A stretch of DNA of 64,000 nt from Ectobacillus panaciterrae DSM 19096 (GCF_000430785.1 NZ_AUMR01000019.1:1-64000), one strand, 5' to 3'; positions 24,189 through 33,641 are shown, numbered from the stretch's first letter. Notes: generated by a model not told the origin, from the letters alone. Numbers and translations: made by a program.

Positions 24189-26123
24189 CTATTGGTTTAA
24201 AAATGAATCTTTATTTTTAATTTCAAGCTTAATTTTTGTAAGGAATTCATCAAACAATACTGCTTCAGATGTATCCTCGCCATATTTACGAACGTTTACA
24301 GCCCCATTTTCGGCTTCTTTATCTCCAATTACAAGGATATATGAAGTCTTTTTAACTTGCGCCTCCCGAATTTTATATCCAAGTTTTTCATCACGCATAT
24401 CCAGCTCAACCCTTATGCCGGCATTTTGTAATTTTTCTTCAATCTCTTTGGCATATTGTTGATGCGCTTCAACTGATACAGGAATAATCTTCGCTTGGAC
24501 AGGAGCCAACCAAACTGGAAAAGCTCCAGCGAAGTGCTCAATCAATATTCCAAGGAATCGATCAATGGAACCGAATACAGCGCGATGGATCACGACAGGA
24601 TGCTGCTTTTCATTTTTAGCATCAATATAATGCAAATTGAATTTCTCCGGCATTTGGAAATCGAGCTGGACTGTACCGCACTGGTGGCTTCGCTTCAAAG
24701 CATCCTTGATGTGAAAATCAATTTTCGGGCCGTAAAACGCACCGTCACCTTCATTAACCTTATAGTTGTAGTTTAATTGCTCAAGTACATTTTGCAGAGC
24801 GCCTTCCGCTTTTCTCCACAATTCGTCGTCTCCCATCGAATTTTCCGGTCTTGTGGACAACTCTATCTCGTAATTAAAACCAAGTGTACTGTAAACATAG
24901 TCAATTAGTTTGATTACCGACTTAATTTCACTTTCAATTTGTTCAGGTGTAACGAAAATATGGGCATCATCTTGACAAAATGTACGAACTCTCAATAGTC
25001 CGTTAAGGGCGCCGCTGAACTCATGACGGTGAACTTGACCGAATTCAGCCATCCTGATCGGCAAATCACGGTAAGAATGCAGTTTATGTTTAAAAATGAG
25101 CATATGGCCGGGACAGTTCATCGGCTTTAGCGCAAAGCTTGTATGATCGACCTCTGAGAAATACATATTTTCTTTATAATGGTCCCAATGCCCGGAGTTT
25201 TCCCATAACCTTCGATTCATCATGAAAGGCGTGCGGACTTCTTCGTAATTATGCTGCTGTTGAAGTTTTCTCAAGAAGAATTCCAGTTCATTTCGCAGCG
25301 CCTGACCCTTCGGCAAATAAAACGGCATGCCCGGCGCTTCTTCAGAAAACATGAACAGCTCTAACTCATTACCGAGCTTCCGGTGATTTCGCTTTGCAGC
25401 TTCCTCTAGAAATAAAAGATGTTCGTTCAATTCCTTTTGGGAAGGAAATGCGATGCCGTATATTCGCTGAAGAACTTGATTGTCGCTGTCACCGCGCCAA
25501 TATGCTCCTGAAACATGAGTTAATTTGAAAGCTTTAATAAATCCAGTCGAAGGCAAATGCGGTCCGCGGCATAAATCTACAAATTCGCCTTGCTTATAAA
25601 GTGTGATGTTTTCATGAGCAGGAATATTTCGCAAAAGTTCTAACTTTAGATGGTCATTCAAATCTTGAAAAATCTCTTCTGCTTCATTCCGAGTAACTTC
25701 AATTCGTTGCATCTCCAAGTTTTCGTTAATAATTTTTCTCATTTCATTTTCTATACGAGGTAGCTCTTCAACAGCAATACTGTTAGGAAGGTCTATATCA
25801 TAATAAAATCCGTTTTCGATAACAGGACCTACTCCCAATTTTACATTGCCATACATTCTTTTTATTGCTTGTGCCAAAACATGGGCAGCTGTATGCCTCA
25901 ATATTCCTAAGCCGCTTTTTGAATCTAAAGTTAAAATCTCGATTTTTGCGTCTTCATGTATGCTTCTGCGCAAATCGAACAATTGACCATTGACTTGTCC
26001 TGCAATAGCTTTCTTTCTTAAACCTGGGCTAATTGACTCCGCAATCTCTTCCAATGTGATCCCTTTTGAATAGTCCTTTTCACAACCATTCGGAAAGATG
26101 ATTTTAATTACCTTTTCACTCAT
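24189..26123 (-). CDS. thrS: Threonyl-tRNA synthetase
   Basis: A 644-residue class II synthetase with the full domain order: TGS domain (KIIFPNGCEKDYSKGITLEEIA), editing domain with HTAAHVLAQAI and the HxxxH-type site, motif 2 region RMAEFGQVHRHEFSGALNGLLRVR, zinc ligands (MNCPGHM Cys; His 385-type and 511-type positions present), motif 3 HRAVFGSIDRFLGILIEH and the anticodon-binding domain. ATG 26123 (MSEK) is 8 bases after GGAG. Two T-boxes precede it. B. subtilis has two ThrRS genes, thrS and the T-box-rich thrZ; which orthologue this is cannot be settled here. Confidence 0.96.
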   Translation of the reverse strand: MSEKVIKIIFPNGCEKDYSKGITLEEIAESISPGLRKKAIAGQVNGQLFDLRRSIHEDAKIEILTLDSKSGLGILRHTAAHVLAQAIKRMYGNVKLGVGPVIENGFYYDIDLPNSIAVEELPRIENEMRKIINENLEMQRIEVTRNEAEEIFQDLNDHLKLELLRNIPAHENITLYKQGEFVDLCRGPHLPSTGFIKAFKLTHVSGAYWRGDSDNQVLQRIYGIAFPSQKELNEHLLFLEEAAKRNHRKLGNELELFMFSEEAPGMPFYLPKGQALRNELEFFLRKLQQQHNYEEVRTPFMMNRRLWENSGHWDHYKENMYFSEVDHTSFALKPMNCPGHMLIFKHKLHSYRDLPIRMAEFGQVHRHEFSGALNGLLRVRTFCQDDAHIFVTPEQIESEIKSVIKLIDYVYSTLGFNYEIELSTRPENSMGDDELWRKAEGALQNVLEQLNYNYKVNEGDGAFYGPKIDFHIKDALKRSHQCGTVQLDFQMPEKFNLHYIDAKNEKQHPVVIHRAVFGSIDRFLGILIEHFAGAFPVWLAPVQAKIIPVSVEAHQQYAKEIEEKLQNAGIRVELDMRDEKLGYKIREAQVKKTSYILVIGDKEAENGAVNVRKYGEDTSEAVLFDEFLTKIKLEIKNKDSFLNQ

Positions 26124-26149
26124 CATAACCACTCCATTCCAAATTGTTT

Positions 26150-26410
26150 AATAAAAAAACACACCCATCCCTAAAAATAGGGACGAGTGTGTTAATACCC
26201 GTGGTTCCACCCAGATTCCCATCAAAACCTTTTCATAAGGTTACAATGGCTCCATTCGCTGTAACGCAGCGTCTGCGGTATTGGATACTGTTATTTCCCC
26301 AATACAACTCGAAGGCGGTAAGTCATTCCCCTGCGTTAGGAAGATCTCAGCATTTCTTCCTTCTCTGTAAAACCGTCAAGAATGACTCATGTCCTTTTCA
26401 TCGCTTGTTT
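26150..26410 (-). promoter_or_regulatory. T-box riboswitch, gene-proximal copy
   Basis: The reverse strand has the T-box sequence TGGGTGGAACCACGGG (26198-26213), followed by a terminator AACACACTCGTCCC/GGGATGGGTGTGTT plus T7. Stem I lies near 26320-26400 and contains AGAGAAGG...and CTTACCGCC, where ACC could be a threonine specifier. Uncharged tRNA-Thr would stabilise the antiterminator and allow thrS transcription. It is an almost exact duplicate of the next element. Confidence 0.92.
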
Positions 26411-26421
26411 ATATTCAATTC

Positions 26422-26690
26422 AAAACAAAAACACACCCATCCCTAAAAATAGGGACGAGTGTGTTAATACCCGTGGTTCCACCCAGATTCCCACCAAACC
26501 TTTTCATAAGGTTACAATGGCTCCATTTGCTGTAACGTAGCAGCTACGGTATTGGATACTGTTTTTCCCCAATACAGCTCGGAGGCGGTAAGCTATTCCC
26601 CTGCGTTAGGAAGATCTCAGCATTTCTTCCTTCTCTGTAAAACCGTAAAGAATAGCTCGTGTCCTTTTCATCGCTTGTTGTTTAGTATAT
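26422..26690 (-). promoter_or_regulatory. T-box riboswitch, promoter-proximal copy
   Basis: The same architecture as the downstream copy: Stem I (to about 26690), the T-box TGGGTGGAACCACGGG, and its own terminator with T run near 26424-26466. Differences between the copies are compensatory: GTCATTC/GAATGAC versus GCTATTC/GAATAGC in Stem I, and CGCAG/CTGCG versus CGTAG/CTACG further on. Both RNAs therefore appear to be kept functional, which gives two successive checkpoints for uncharged tRNA-Thr. Confidence 0.92.
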
Positions 26691-26825
26691 TGATTTATAA
26701 TATACAACATCATAGTTAAATTTTCAAACTTTTTCCATTCACACTTGCACTAGTGTTTCGATTTTTAAACTGCATAAGAAACATCCTTTAAAAATCCTCT
26801 CCAAATATTTCATCACCATTCACGA

Positions 26826-26868
26826 AAAAGAGACCGCTCATCCGGCATGAAACAAACAGTCTCTCACT
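26826..26868 (-). terminator. Terminator of the first alpha-glucosidase gene
   Basis: AGAGACTG...CGGTCTCT on the reverse strand, followed by TTTTTC, right after the stop codon. Confidence 0.75.
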
Positions 26869-26869
26869 A

Positions 26870-28531
26870 TTAAATAAAATATACTCGTGCTTCATAAGGC
26901 TGCAATTCAAACTTATATACGCTAGTATGCGATTTTACTTGATAGTTGTTTAATGCCATGTTGCTTGAGGATAATGCACAGCTTGTGCATTCGTAGTTTG
27001 CTTTTTCTTTTGTTAAGTTTGCGATTACGACCGCTTGCTTATCGCCCAGCGTTCTTGTGTAAGCGTATACTTGCGTATCTTCCAGCATGATTAAATCATA
27101 TGTGCCGTATATAAATACTTCATTTTCCTTGCGAAGACGAATCATATCTTTATAGAAATTCCAGATGGAGTTCGGATTTTCCATATCATTCTTTACGTTG
27201 ATTTCTGCATAGTTTTCATTCATGCCAATCCATGGCGTGCCTGTTGTAAAGCCTGCGTTTTCGCTGTCATCCCATTGCATCGGTGTACGTGAGTTGTCGC
27301 GGCAGCTGTTCCAGACAACTTCCATAATATCTAAATGAGAGCGCCCTCTTTCACGTTCCACACGATAGAAGTTTTTGATCGCTACGTCGTCGTATTCTTC
27401 GATGGATTCAAAGTGAATATTTGTCATCCCAATTTCTTGTCCTTGATAAATGAACGGTGTACCTTGCATTAAGAAATACATCACCGCAAATGCTTTGGCA
27501 CTCTCTACGCGATATTCCTGATCATTGCCCCATGTAGATACAACGCGCGCTTTGTCATGGTTTTCAATGAATAATGCATTCCACCCATGGTTTTCTAATC
27601 CCTTTTGCCATTTCGTTAAAGTTTTCTTCAAGGATACAACATCGATTTCGCCGACTTTGCTTTTATCCCAAAGATCCAAATGCTCGAATTGGAAGACCAT
27701 GTTGAATTTCCCTTTTACTTCACCGACCCACTCTTCTGCTTCTTCTACAGTCACGCCATTCGCTTCGCCGACTGTCATAACGTCATATTTAGCAAACGTT
27801 TGCACTTTGAGCTCTTCTAAAAACTCTTGAATGCCTTCTTGGTTCATATGGCAAGCAAAGGACGAAACGTAATCTAAGTTATTCGGATTTGGCAGATCCG
27901 GGAAGCCTTCACGCTTTTTAATATGGGAAATGGCATCTACGCGGAAGCCGTCAATTCCCTTACCAAGCCACCAGTTCATCATGTCATACAGCGCAAATCG
28001 AACATCTTTATTTTCCCAGTTCAAGTCAGGCTGCCTTTTGGAAAACACATGCAAAAAGTATTGCTTTGTCGCTTCGTCATATTCCCATGCAGAGCCGTTG
28101 AAGATACTTTCCCAGTTGTTTGGCTCTTTGCCGTCTTTGCCATCGCGCCAAATATACCAATCGCGCTTTGGATTATCTTTAGATGAACGAGACTCGATAA
28201 ACCACGGATGCTCATCGCTCGTATGATTGATAACAAGGTCAATAATCAGTTTCATGCCACGCTTGTGAACCTCTGCCAGAAGCTGATCGAAATCCGCCAT
28301 GCTGCCGAATACTTCCATTATCTCTTGATAATCGCTGATATCGTAGCCGTTGTCATCGTTCGGAGATTTATAGAACGGACAAATCCATATGACATCGATT
28401 CCAAGCTCCTTCAAATAATCAAGCTTCGAGATAATTCCCTGCAGATCGCCGATTCCGTCTCCGTTAGAATCCATGAAGCTTCTTGGATATATTTGATAAG
28501 CTGCCGCTTCTTTCCACCAGTGTTTTGTCAT
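26870..28531 (-). CDS. malL: Oligo-1,6-glucosidase / alpha-glucosidase, GH13
   Basis: A 553-residue GH13 enzyme. Its catalytic regions are visible: DLVINHTSDEHPWF (region I), GFRVDAISHIKK (nucleophile Asp), VMTVGEANGV (acid/base Glu) and FIENHDKAR (stabilising Asp). The start MTKHWWKEAAAYQIYPRSF is typical of intracellular oligo-1,6-glucosidases without a signal peptide. The Val after the nucleophile block agrees with alpha-1,6 preference but does not prove it. Likely splits isomaltose, sucrose or malto-oligosaccharides after uptake. It follows a paralogue 119 bases upstream. Confidence 0.92.
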   Translation of the reverse strand: MTKHWWKEAAAYQIYPRSFMDSNGDGIGDLQGIISKLDYLKELGIDVIWICPFYKSPNDDNGYDISDYQEIMEVFGSMADFDQLLAEVHKRGMKLIIDLVINHTSDEHPWFIESRSSKDNPKRDWYIWRDGKDGKEPNNWESIFNGSAWEYDEATKQYFLHVFSKRQPDLNWENKDVRFALYDMMNWWLGKGIDGFRVDAISHIKKREGFPDLPNPNNLDYVSSFACHMNQEGIQEFLEELKVQTFAKYDVMTVGEANGVTVEEAEEWVGEVKGKFNMVFQFEHLDLWDKSKVGEIDVVSLKKTLTKWQKGLENHGWNALFIENHDKARVVSTWGNDQEYRVESAKAFAVMYFLMQGTPFIYQGQEIGMTNIHFESIEEYDDVAIKNFYRVERERGRSHLDIMEVVWNSCRDNSRTPMQWDDSENAGFTTGTPWIGMNENYAEINVKNDMENPNSIWNFYKDMIRLRKENEVFIYGTYDLIMLEDTQVYAYTRTLGDKQAVVIANLTKEKANYECTSCALSSSNMALNNYQVKSHTSVYKFELQPYEARVYFI

Positions 28532-28650
28532 TGTTTGCTCTCCTTATTTCCTATGTTGTCACAATAGAACATACTGCAAAATGCACGAAAAACCTCAATA
28601 GCAAAGTAGCAGGAAAATGGAGTGTTTTCATCCTTTTTTCCTCAGCTGGG

Positions 28651-30342
28651 TTATTTTTTGAAGTATACAACCGCTTCATACGGCTTTAATGCGAACGCCT
28701 CTTTTGCTTCTTCCGGATAATTGGTGATAAGTATAGCCGCTTTCTTTGTTTCTTCAAGAAGCGCCGCATCCTCGATTGTTTGATTTTCGCCGCTGAAATT
28801 ACATAAAACAATCAGCTTTTCGTTATTCCATGTACGTTCATAAGCGAATACAGCCGGATGCTCGCGGTGCAGCAGGCGGAAATCGCCTTCTGTCATAATA
28901 TCCATTTCCTTGCGCAAGCTGATCAGCTTTTGATAGTAGTAGAAAATGGAGTGTTTGTCCTCCAACGCCTGCTTCACATTGATTTCTGTGTATCTTGGAT
29001 TCATGCGGATCCAAGGTTCGCCAGTTGTGAATCCTGCATTTTCGCTGTCATCCCATTGCATCGGCGTTCTTGCATTGTCGCGCCCTTTTACATAGATAGA
29101 TTCCATAATATCTTCATACGCAAACCCTTGCTGCGTGCGTTCTTTATACATATTTAATATTTCTACGTCGCGGTAATCTGCTAAGTGTTCAAAGCGTACG
29201 TTTGTAATGCCGATTTCTTCGCCCTGGTACACATAAGGAGTTCCTTGCATCATGTGAAGACACGTCGCCAGCATTTTTGCCGATTCTGTCCGGTATTCCT
29301 TGTCATTTCCGAAACGGGATACGATGCGCGGCTGATCGTGGTTGTTCCAGTATAAGCTGTTCCAGCCCTTGCCGTGCAATCCGATTTGCCACTTTGCCAA
29401 ATTATCTTTTAAGTCAATTAGTTCAAGCTGCTTTAAGTTCCATTTTCCGCCCGGCGCGCTGTCAAGATCCATATGCTCAAACGTGAAAATCATGTTCACT
29501 TCTTTACGTTCGGGATTTGTATAAAGAACTGCGTCCTCAGGCGTTGTTCCCGGCATTTCCCCTACTGTCATAATATTGTACTTGGATAAAACTTCACGAT
29601 GCATTTCTTGCATAAATTTATGGATGCGAGGTCCGTTTAAGTAATATTTCCCGCCGTCTGCGTACAACTGTCCTGGCTGCAGGTCCCCGTCAGGCAAGCC
29701 CGGCACTTTTGAAATAAAGTTGACTACGTCCATACGGAAGCCGTCGATTCCTTTATCAAGCCAAAAACGCATCATTTTGTATACTTCTTCGCGCACCTTC
29801 GGGTTTTCCCAGTTCAAATCCGGCTGCTTTTTTGTGAAAATATGCAAAAAATATTCTTCTGTCGCTTCGTCATACTCCCATGCGGAACCGCTGAACACGG
29901 AGCCCCAGTTGTTCGGCTCTTTGCCGTCTTTTCCGGGACGCCAGTAATAGAAATCGCGATACGGATTGTCTTTGCTGCTGCGGGACTGTACGAACCAATC
30001 ATGCTCATCAGACGTATGGTTCACAACCAGGTCCATCACAAGCTTTAGACCGCGCTTGTGCATTTCGGCAAGCATCAGATCAAAATCCTCCATTGTGCCG
30101 AACTCATGCATGATGTTTTCATAGTCGCGAATATCATAGCCGTTATCATCGTTTGGAGAATCATATACAGGACTCAGCCAGATTACCTCTACGCCAAGCT
30201 CTTTCAAATAATCAAGCTTTGAGATAATCCCTTGAATATCCCCAATACCATCTCCGTTTGAATCCATAAAGCTGCGCGGATAAATTTGGTACACCGTCGC
30301 TTTTTTCCACCATTCCACATTATTTTCGGCAAACGTTTGCAT
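28651..30342 (-). CDS. Oligo-1,6-glucosidase / alpha-glucosidase, GH13 (paralogue)
   Basis: A 563-residue GH13 enzyme close to the downstream malL, with LVMDLVVNHTSDEHDWF, GFRMDVVNFISK (nucleophile), IMTVGEMPGTT (acid/base) and YWNNHDQPR (stabiliser). It has an extra ~12-residue insertion around GLPDGDLQPGQLYADGGKYY, as in trehalose-6-phosphate or oligo-1,6-glucosidase subgroups. ATG 30342 (MQTFAENN) is 9 bases after GGAG; an upstream TTG is less likely. No sugar transporter or regulator gene lies beside the pair. Probably cytoplasmic alpha-glucoside hydrolysis with a different substrate range. Confidence 0.9.
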   Translation of the reverse strand: MQTFAENNVEWWKKATVYQIYPRSFMDSNGDGIGDIQGIISKLDYLKELGVEVIWLSPVYDSPNDDNGYDIRDYENIMHEFGTMEDFDLMLAEMHKRGLKLVMDLVVNHTSDEHDWFVQSRSSKDNPYRDFYYWRPGKDGKEPNNWGSVFSGSAWEYDEATEEYFLHIFTKKQPDLNWENPKVREEVYKMMRFWLDKGIDGFRMDVVNFISKVPGLPDGDLQPGQLYADGGKYYLNGPRIHKFMQEMHREVLSKYNIMTVGEMPGTTPEDAVLYTNPERKEVNMIFTFEHMDLDSAPGGKWNLKQLELIDLKDNLAKWQIGLHGKGWNSLYWNNHDQPRIVSRFGNDKEYRTESAKMLATCLHMMQGTPYVYQGEEIGITNVRFEHLADYRDVEILNMYKERTQQGFAYEDIMESIYVKGRDNARTPMQWDDSENAGFTTGEPWIRMNPRYTEINVKQALEDKHSIFYYYQKLISLRKEMDIMTEGDFRLLHREHPAVFAYERTWNNEKLIVLCNFSGENQTIEDAALLEETKKAAILITNYPEEAKEAFALKPYEAVVYFKK

Positions 30343-30482
30343 TTTCAACAGCTCCTATTCTTTTATTTTATATAAAAACTATATGAAGTTTTAACCAACT
30401 GACAAAAGTTCTTCTATACATTCCTTACATCACGTATGAAAAATGGAAATCCAACCAGAATAATGTGAAAGGAGGGAGATAT

Positions 30483-30938
30483 ATGTTACTGAATTTTATA
30501 CTCGGGCTTCTTCTTCCGCTTCCGGCAGGCATTTATTTATATAGGAAAGATAAAAAAATCCTATTATGCACATTCCCTTTCACCAGTATGATTGCATTCC
30601 TAATCAATGAACTGGGGTTTTATTTCGGATTCTGGAATGTCCTGCCGATTATCGATGGGCATAAATCTTTTTCAGCACTGCCGCTTGATATGGGGCTCTA
30701 TCCGGTTTTGGGAACATTGATGGTTTACTCCATTAAGCTGAAAAACAAAAACCCTTTTATAGTCATCCTCCTTGTCGCCCTTTTTACAACACTGCTGGAA
30801 TACTTATTGGTACAGGTTGGAAGAGTAACTTATGGCAATGGCTGGAACATCTTTTTTACTTTCTTTTCGTATCTAATACCGTACGCAGTGGTTTACTTAT
30901 ATAACATATTATTAGAAAGAGTTATAAGAGAACCTTAA
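30483..30938 (+). CDS. Small integral membrane protein, CBO0543-like
   Basis: A 151-residue protein with about five hydrophobic helices (MLLNFILGLLLPLPAGIYLYRK; SMIAFLINELGFYFGFW; MGLYPVLGTLMVYS; NPFIVILLVALFTTLLEYLL; IFFTFFSYLIPYAVVYLYNILL). Overall it resembles the CBO0543 family common in Bacillus, whose function is unknown. ATG 30483 has AAAGGAGGG at good spacing. It stands alone with its own terminator. Confidence 0.7.
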   Translation: MLLNFILGLLLPLPAGIYLYRKDKKILLCTFPFTSMIAFLINELGFYFGFWNVLPIIDGHKSFSALPLDMGLYPVLGTLMVYSIKLKNKNPFIVILLVALFTTLLEYLLVQVGRVTYGNGWNIFFTFFSYLIPYAVVYLYNILLERVIREP

Positions 30939-30947
30939 GATACAGCA

Positions 30948-30987
30948 GCAAAAAAACGAGAGATTCTAGATACTCTCGTTTTTTTGC
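30948..30987 (+). terminator. Intrinsic terminator
   Basis: AAAAAACGAGAG and CTCTCGTTTTTT enclose an 8-base loop, just after the membrane protein gene. Confidence 0.92.
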
Positions 30988-31197
30988 CTGTAAAAATTAT
31001 TATTTCCCCATCTCCGAATCTCAAATCAACCATGTCTCCCTTTCACTTGAAGTTTATATCGCCAAATAATTGATAGTTCACAATTGCTTAACCGCAAAAA
31101 CTCATAATAAAATTACAATTCGAAAAATTTTTATTCACAAATAACAAAAATTATGTTAGACTAAGCTAAAATTCAGAGGAAAAGGGAGCAATGAGCT

Positions 31198-31242
31198 ATG
31201 TTTAACGTAACTTTATTTGCACAACTGCATCATCATACATAA
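31198..31242 (+). CDS. Histidine-containing leader peptide, 14 residues
   Basis: ATG 31198 encodes MFNVTLFAQLHHHT and stops at TAA 31240-31242. AAGGGAG lies 9 bases upstream, better than for an overlapping ATG at 31191 (MSYV). Three consecutive CAT histidine codons near the end are the signature of peptides that sense charged tRNA-His, as in the enterobacterial his leader. The stop is followed at once by the mutually exclusive hairpins and terminator described next. Translation itself is not proven. Confidence 0.7.
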   Translation: MFNVTLFAQLHHHT

Positions 31243-31360
31243 ACCCTTGAACCTTGCGTAAAAAAATTACGCGTAGGTACAAGGGTTATTCCCGTTGTAC
31301 CTACGTTGCTATTAGAGCCATGTAGGTATTTTTATACCAGCATGGCTCTTTTTGTTTTTT
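31243..31360 (+). promoter_or_regulatory. Ribosome-mediated transcription attenuator (proposed)
   Basis: Segment 1 (CCCTTG...TTGCGTAA) can pair with segment 2 (TTACGCGTAGGTACAAGGG). Segment 2 can instead pair with segment 3 (TTGTACCTACG), so 1:2 and 2:3 exclude each other. Segment 4 is a strong terminator, AGAGCCATG...CATGGCTCT (31314-31349), ending in a T-rich tract to 31360. Stalling of a ribosome at the His codons would shift the balance and let transcription reach the carrier gene. The wiring is inferred from pairing alone. Confidence 0.65.
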
Positions 31361-31452
31361 ACAGCATGAAGTTAATGGTTTTAACAAGGTGTTGGATGGT
31401 GCAGATTCAACAACGAATGTTACAACACAAATGAATAAAGGAGAAATGAAAA

Positions 31453-32883
31453 ATGGAAATGAAAAAATGGGGATTATGGATTTTAACTGCGTTTGTCGTA
31501 GGGAATATGGTAGGCGGAGGCATTTTCATGCTTCCATCAAATTTAGCGCAAGTAACCAGTCCGATGGGATCGATCCTAGCTTGGGGCGCTACAGGATTAG
31601 GCGTATTTATGATTGCGCTTGTATTCGGAAATTTAGCAATGAGAAAACCTGATTTAAAATCAGGACCGCAAAGCTATGCACAAGCGATGTTTTCTTCTCC
31701 TAAGGCTGGAAAAGTTGCTGGATACAGTATGGCATGGGGCTATTGGGCAGCGAACTGGGCCGCTACAGCTTCAGTTATTATTTCTTTTGCCGGGTATTTG
31801 TCAACGTTCTTTCCGGTAATGCAAAGCAAAACAATATTGCTTACTATCGGATCATTCGAGCTGGAACTTGGAAAATTTGTAACATTTCTCATTTGTACAA
31901 TCATGTTGTGGGGCATTCAAATCATTCTTTCTCAAAATTTAAACAGTGCCGGAAAAGTGAACCTTATGGCTACTGTCACGAAGATCATCGGGTTCGCGCT
32001 GTTTATTGTTTTGACTGTTTTTGTTTTTGATGCAGCAAACCTTGGAAACGGTGCATCATTTGTCAATGAAAGCGGAAAATCAGTATCTTTAGGCGGTCAA
32101 GTGAATGCCGGTGCTATCGCAACGCTGTGGGCATTCATTGGAATTGAATCTGCCGTTATGTTATCAAACCGTGCTAAATCTCAGCGTGACGTTAAGAAAG
32201 CGACTATGATCGGTCTTCTTATCGCTATGATAATTTATGTAGGGATTACCTTATTGACGATGGGCGCACTGCCTGAGGAAGCGCTCAAAACTTCGCAAAA
32301 GCCGCTTGTAGATGCTTTAGCAGCTGTAGTTGGAAGCAAAAGTGCTTCTGTTATGGCCTTTCTTGCTCTTATTTCTTTATTCGGATCAACAGTAGGATGG
32401 ATTGTAGTGAGCTCAGAGGTTCCGTACCAAGCGGCCAAAAGCGGATTATTCCCGATGTTTTTTGCTAAAACTAATAAAAAAGGAAGTCCGGTAAACTCAT
32501 TAACGCTTACGAATGTAATGACGCAAATCTTCCTGTTCTCTACAATTTCCGGGACTGTTACACAAGCCTATAATTTTGCGATTGTAGTAGCTACACTAGC
32601 ATACTTGATTCCATATCTCGTGACTGCCGTTTATCAATTAAAGCTCGTTATTACAGGCGAAACGTACGATATAATAAAAGGCTCCCGCAAGCTTGATGGA
32701 TTTGTTACAATCCTTGCACTTATTTACTCTGTTTGGGTGATTAAAACCGGTACAGCAGATATGAAAACTTTCTTGTTAGGAATAGGGTTATTCGCTTTAG
32801 GATTAGTCTTATATCCTTTTATCATGAAAAATTCACCTGCAGCCGAAACAGATGCCTCTAATATAAGTAATCGAGCTTCATGA
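31453..32883 (+). CDS. APC-superfamily antiporter/permease, ArcD/APA type, candidate histidine carrier
   Basis: A 476-residue, 12-helix APC carrier of the basic amino acid/polyamine antiporter branch: FVVGNMVGGGIFMLPSNLAQV (helix 1 GxGIF motif), FIGIESAVMLSNRAKSQRDVKKATMIG (helix 6 and loop), LFGSTVGWIVVSSEVPYQAAKSGLFPMFFAKTNKKGSPVNSL. Relatives exchange arginine/ornithine or histidine/histamine. The HHH leader peptide points to histidine, but this is inference. AAAGGAG precedes ATG 31453. No decarboxylase or deiminase gene lies nearby, so uptake rather than precursor/product exchange is likely. Confidence 0.85.
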   Translation: MEMKKWGLWILTAFVVGNMVGGGIFMLPSNLAQVTSPMGSILAWGATGLGVFMIALVFGNLAMRKPDLKSGPQSYAQAMFSSPKAGKVAGYSMAWGYWAANWAATASVIISFAGYLSTFFPVMQSKTILLTIGSFELELGKFVTFLICTIMLWGIQIILSQNLNSAGKVNLMATVTKIIGFALFIVLTVFVFDAANLGNGASFVNESGKSVSLGGQVNAGAIATLWAFIGIESAVMLSNRAKSQRDVKKATMIGLLIAMIIYVGITLLTMGALPEEALKTSQKPLVDALAAVVGSKSASVMAFLALISLFGSTVGWIVVSSEVPYQAAKSGLFPMFFAKTNKKGSPVNSLTLTNVMTQIFLFSTISGTVTQAYNFAIVVATLAYLIPYLVTAVYQLKLVITGETYDIIKGSRKLDGFVTILALIYSVWVIKTGTADMKTFLLGIGLFALGLVLYPFIMKNSPAAETDASNISNRAS

Positions 32884-32932
32884 GGCTTATCATATACGCA
32901 TTTTGATAATTCGGAAATAGATAACCAACAAA

Positions 32933-32970
32933 GGGTATTAGCATCATCAATATATTGAATGCTAATATCC
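32933..32970 (+). other. Stem-loop downstream of the carrier gene
   Basis: GGGTATTAGCAT pairs with ATGCTAATATCC (one mismatch) around a 14-base AT-rich loop. No T run follows. It may protect the 3' end of the mRNA or act as a weak terminator. Confidence 0.45.
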
Positions 32971-33062
32971 TGCATTAATCTCATACAAATATGGGTATAC
33001 AAGTATACGGTATTTGTGTAGAGTCTCGATGATTCATATAGACCAGAAAGGGTGCACCTAGT

Positions 33063-33641
33063 TTGAATTACTTTTCCGTAAACTTAATTCCAGGTTATTT
33101 TCGAGATTATAATGAGCAATCCAGTTTGCCGGCACGTGGCCTAATTTTGCAATCCTTGCTCTTACGTGCTACAGATTGTTATGTTTACGGGCTTGAGAAA
33201 GGTTCGGGGTTGTTGCAACAATGCTCTGACATCCTCTCTCCTACCCGAAACAAATATAAAGTGGATTTGGAGCAAGAAGTCATAAAAGGATATGAACAAT
33301 TATGGAATATGCAAGGATGGGGTAACGGTTCAATTGTAATTGTGATGGAGTCAAAACAATTTAAAGGTGCAGATATCTTTCCTTACTGTTATAATCCCGA
33401 TGTTCTGGACACTTCTAATACAGGAGAGATTCCTGCCGCTGTCAGGTATTGTAAGGATGCGGCTAAACGTAATAAAGTTGCACTTTGTTTATCAGTTTCC
33501 AATGGAACAGAGTATATGACTGTTTATGCACCAGGTGGCATTCTAAAAGAATTGTTCGATCTTGCAGTTCAGCAATGTTTGAAATCTAAATCTGATACTT
33601 TATATAAACAGCAAAAAAAACAGAGAAGCCTATCAAGATAA
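33063..33641 (+). CDS. Hypothetical protein, 192 residues
   Basis: Starts at TTG 33063 (MNYFSVNLIPGYFRDYNEQS), with AAAGGGTG upstream. It has no signal peptide or clear membrane helix; segments NGSIVIVMESKQF and NKVALCLSVSNGTEYMTVYA look like beta strands of a mixed alpha/beta fold. The C-terminus is basic (KQQKKQRSLSR). I recognise no family. It has its own terminator and lies between the proposed histidine carrier and the copper genes. Confidence 0.65.
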   Translation: MNYFSVNLIPGYFRDYNEQSSLPARGLILQSLLLRATDCYVYGLEKGSGLLQQCSDILSPTRNKYKVDLEQEVIKGYEQLWNMQGWGNGSIVIVMESKQFKGADIFPYCYNPDVLDTSNTGEIPAAVRYCKDAAKRNKVALCLSVSNGTEYMTVYAPGGILKELFDLAVQQCLKSKSDTLYKQQKKQRSLSR

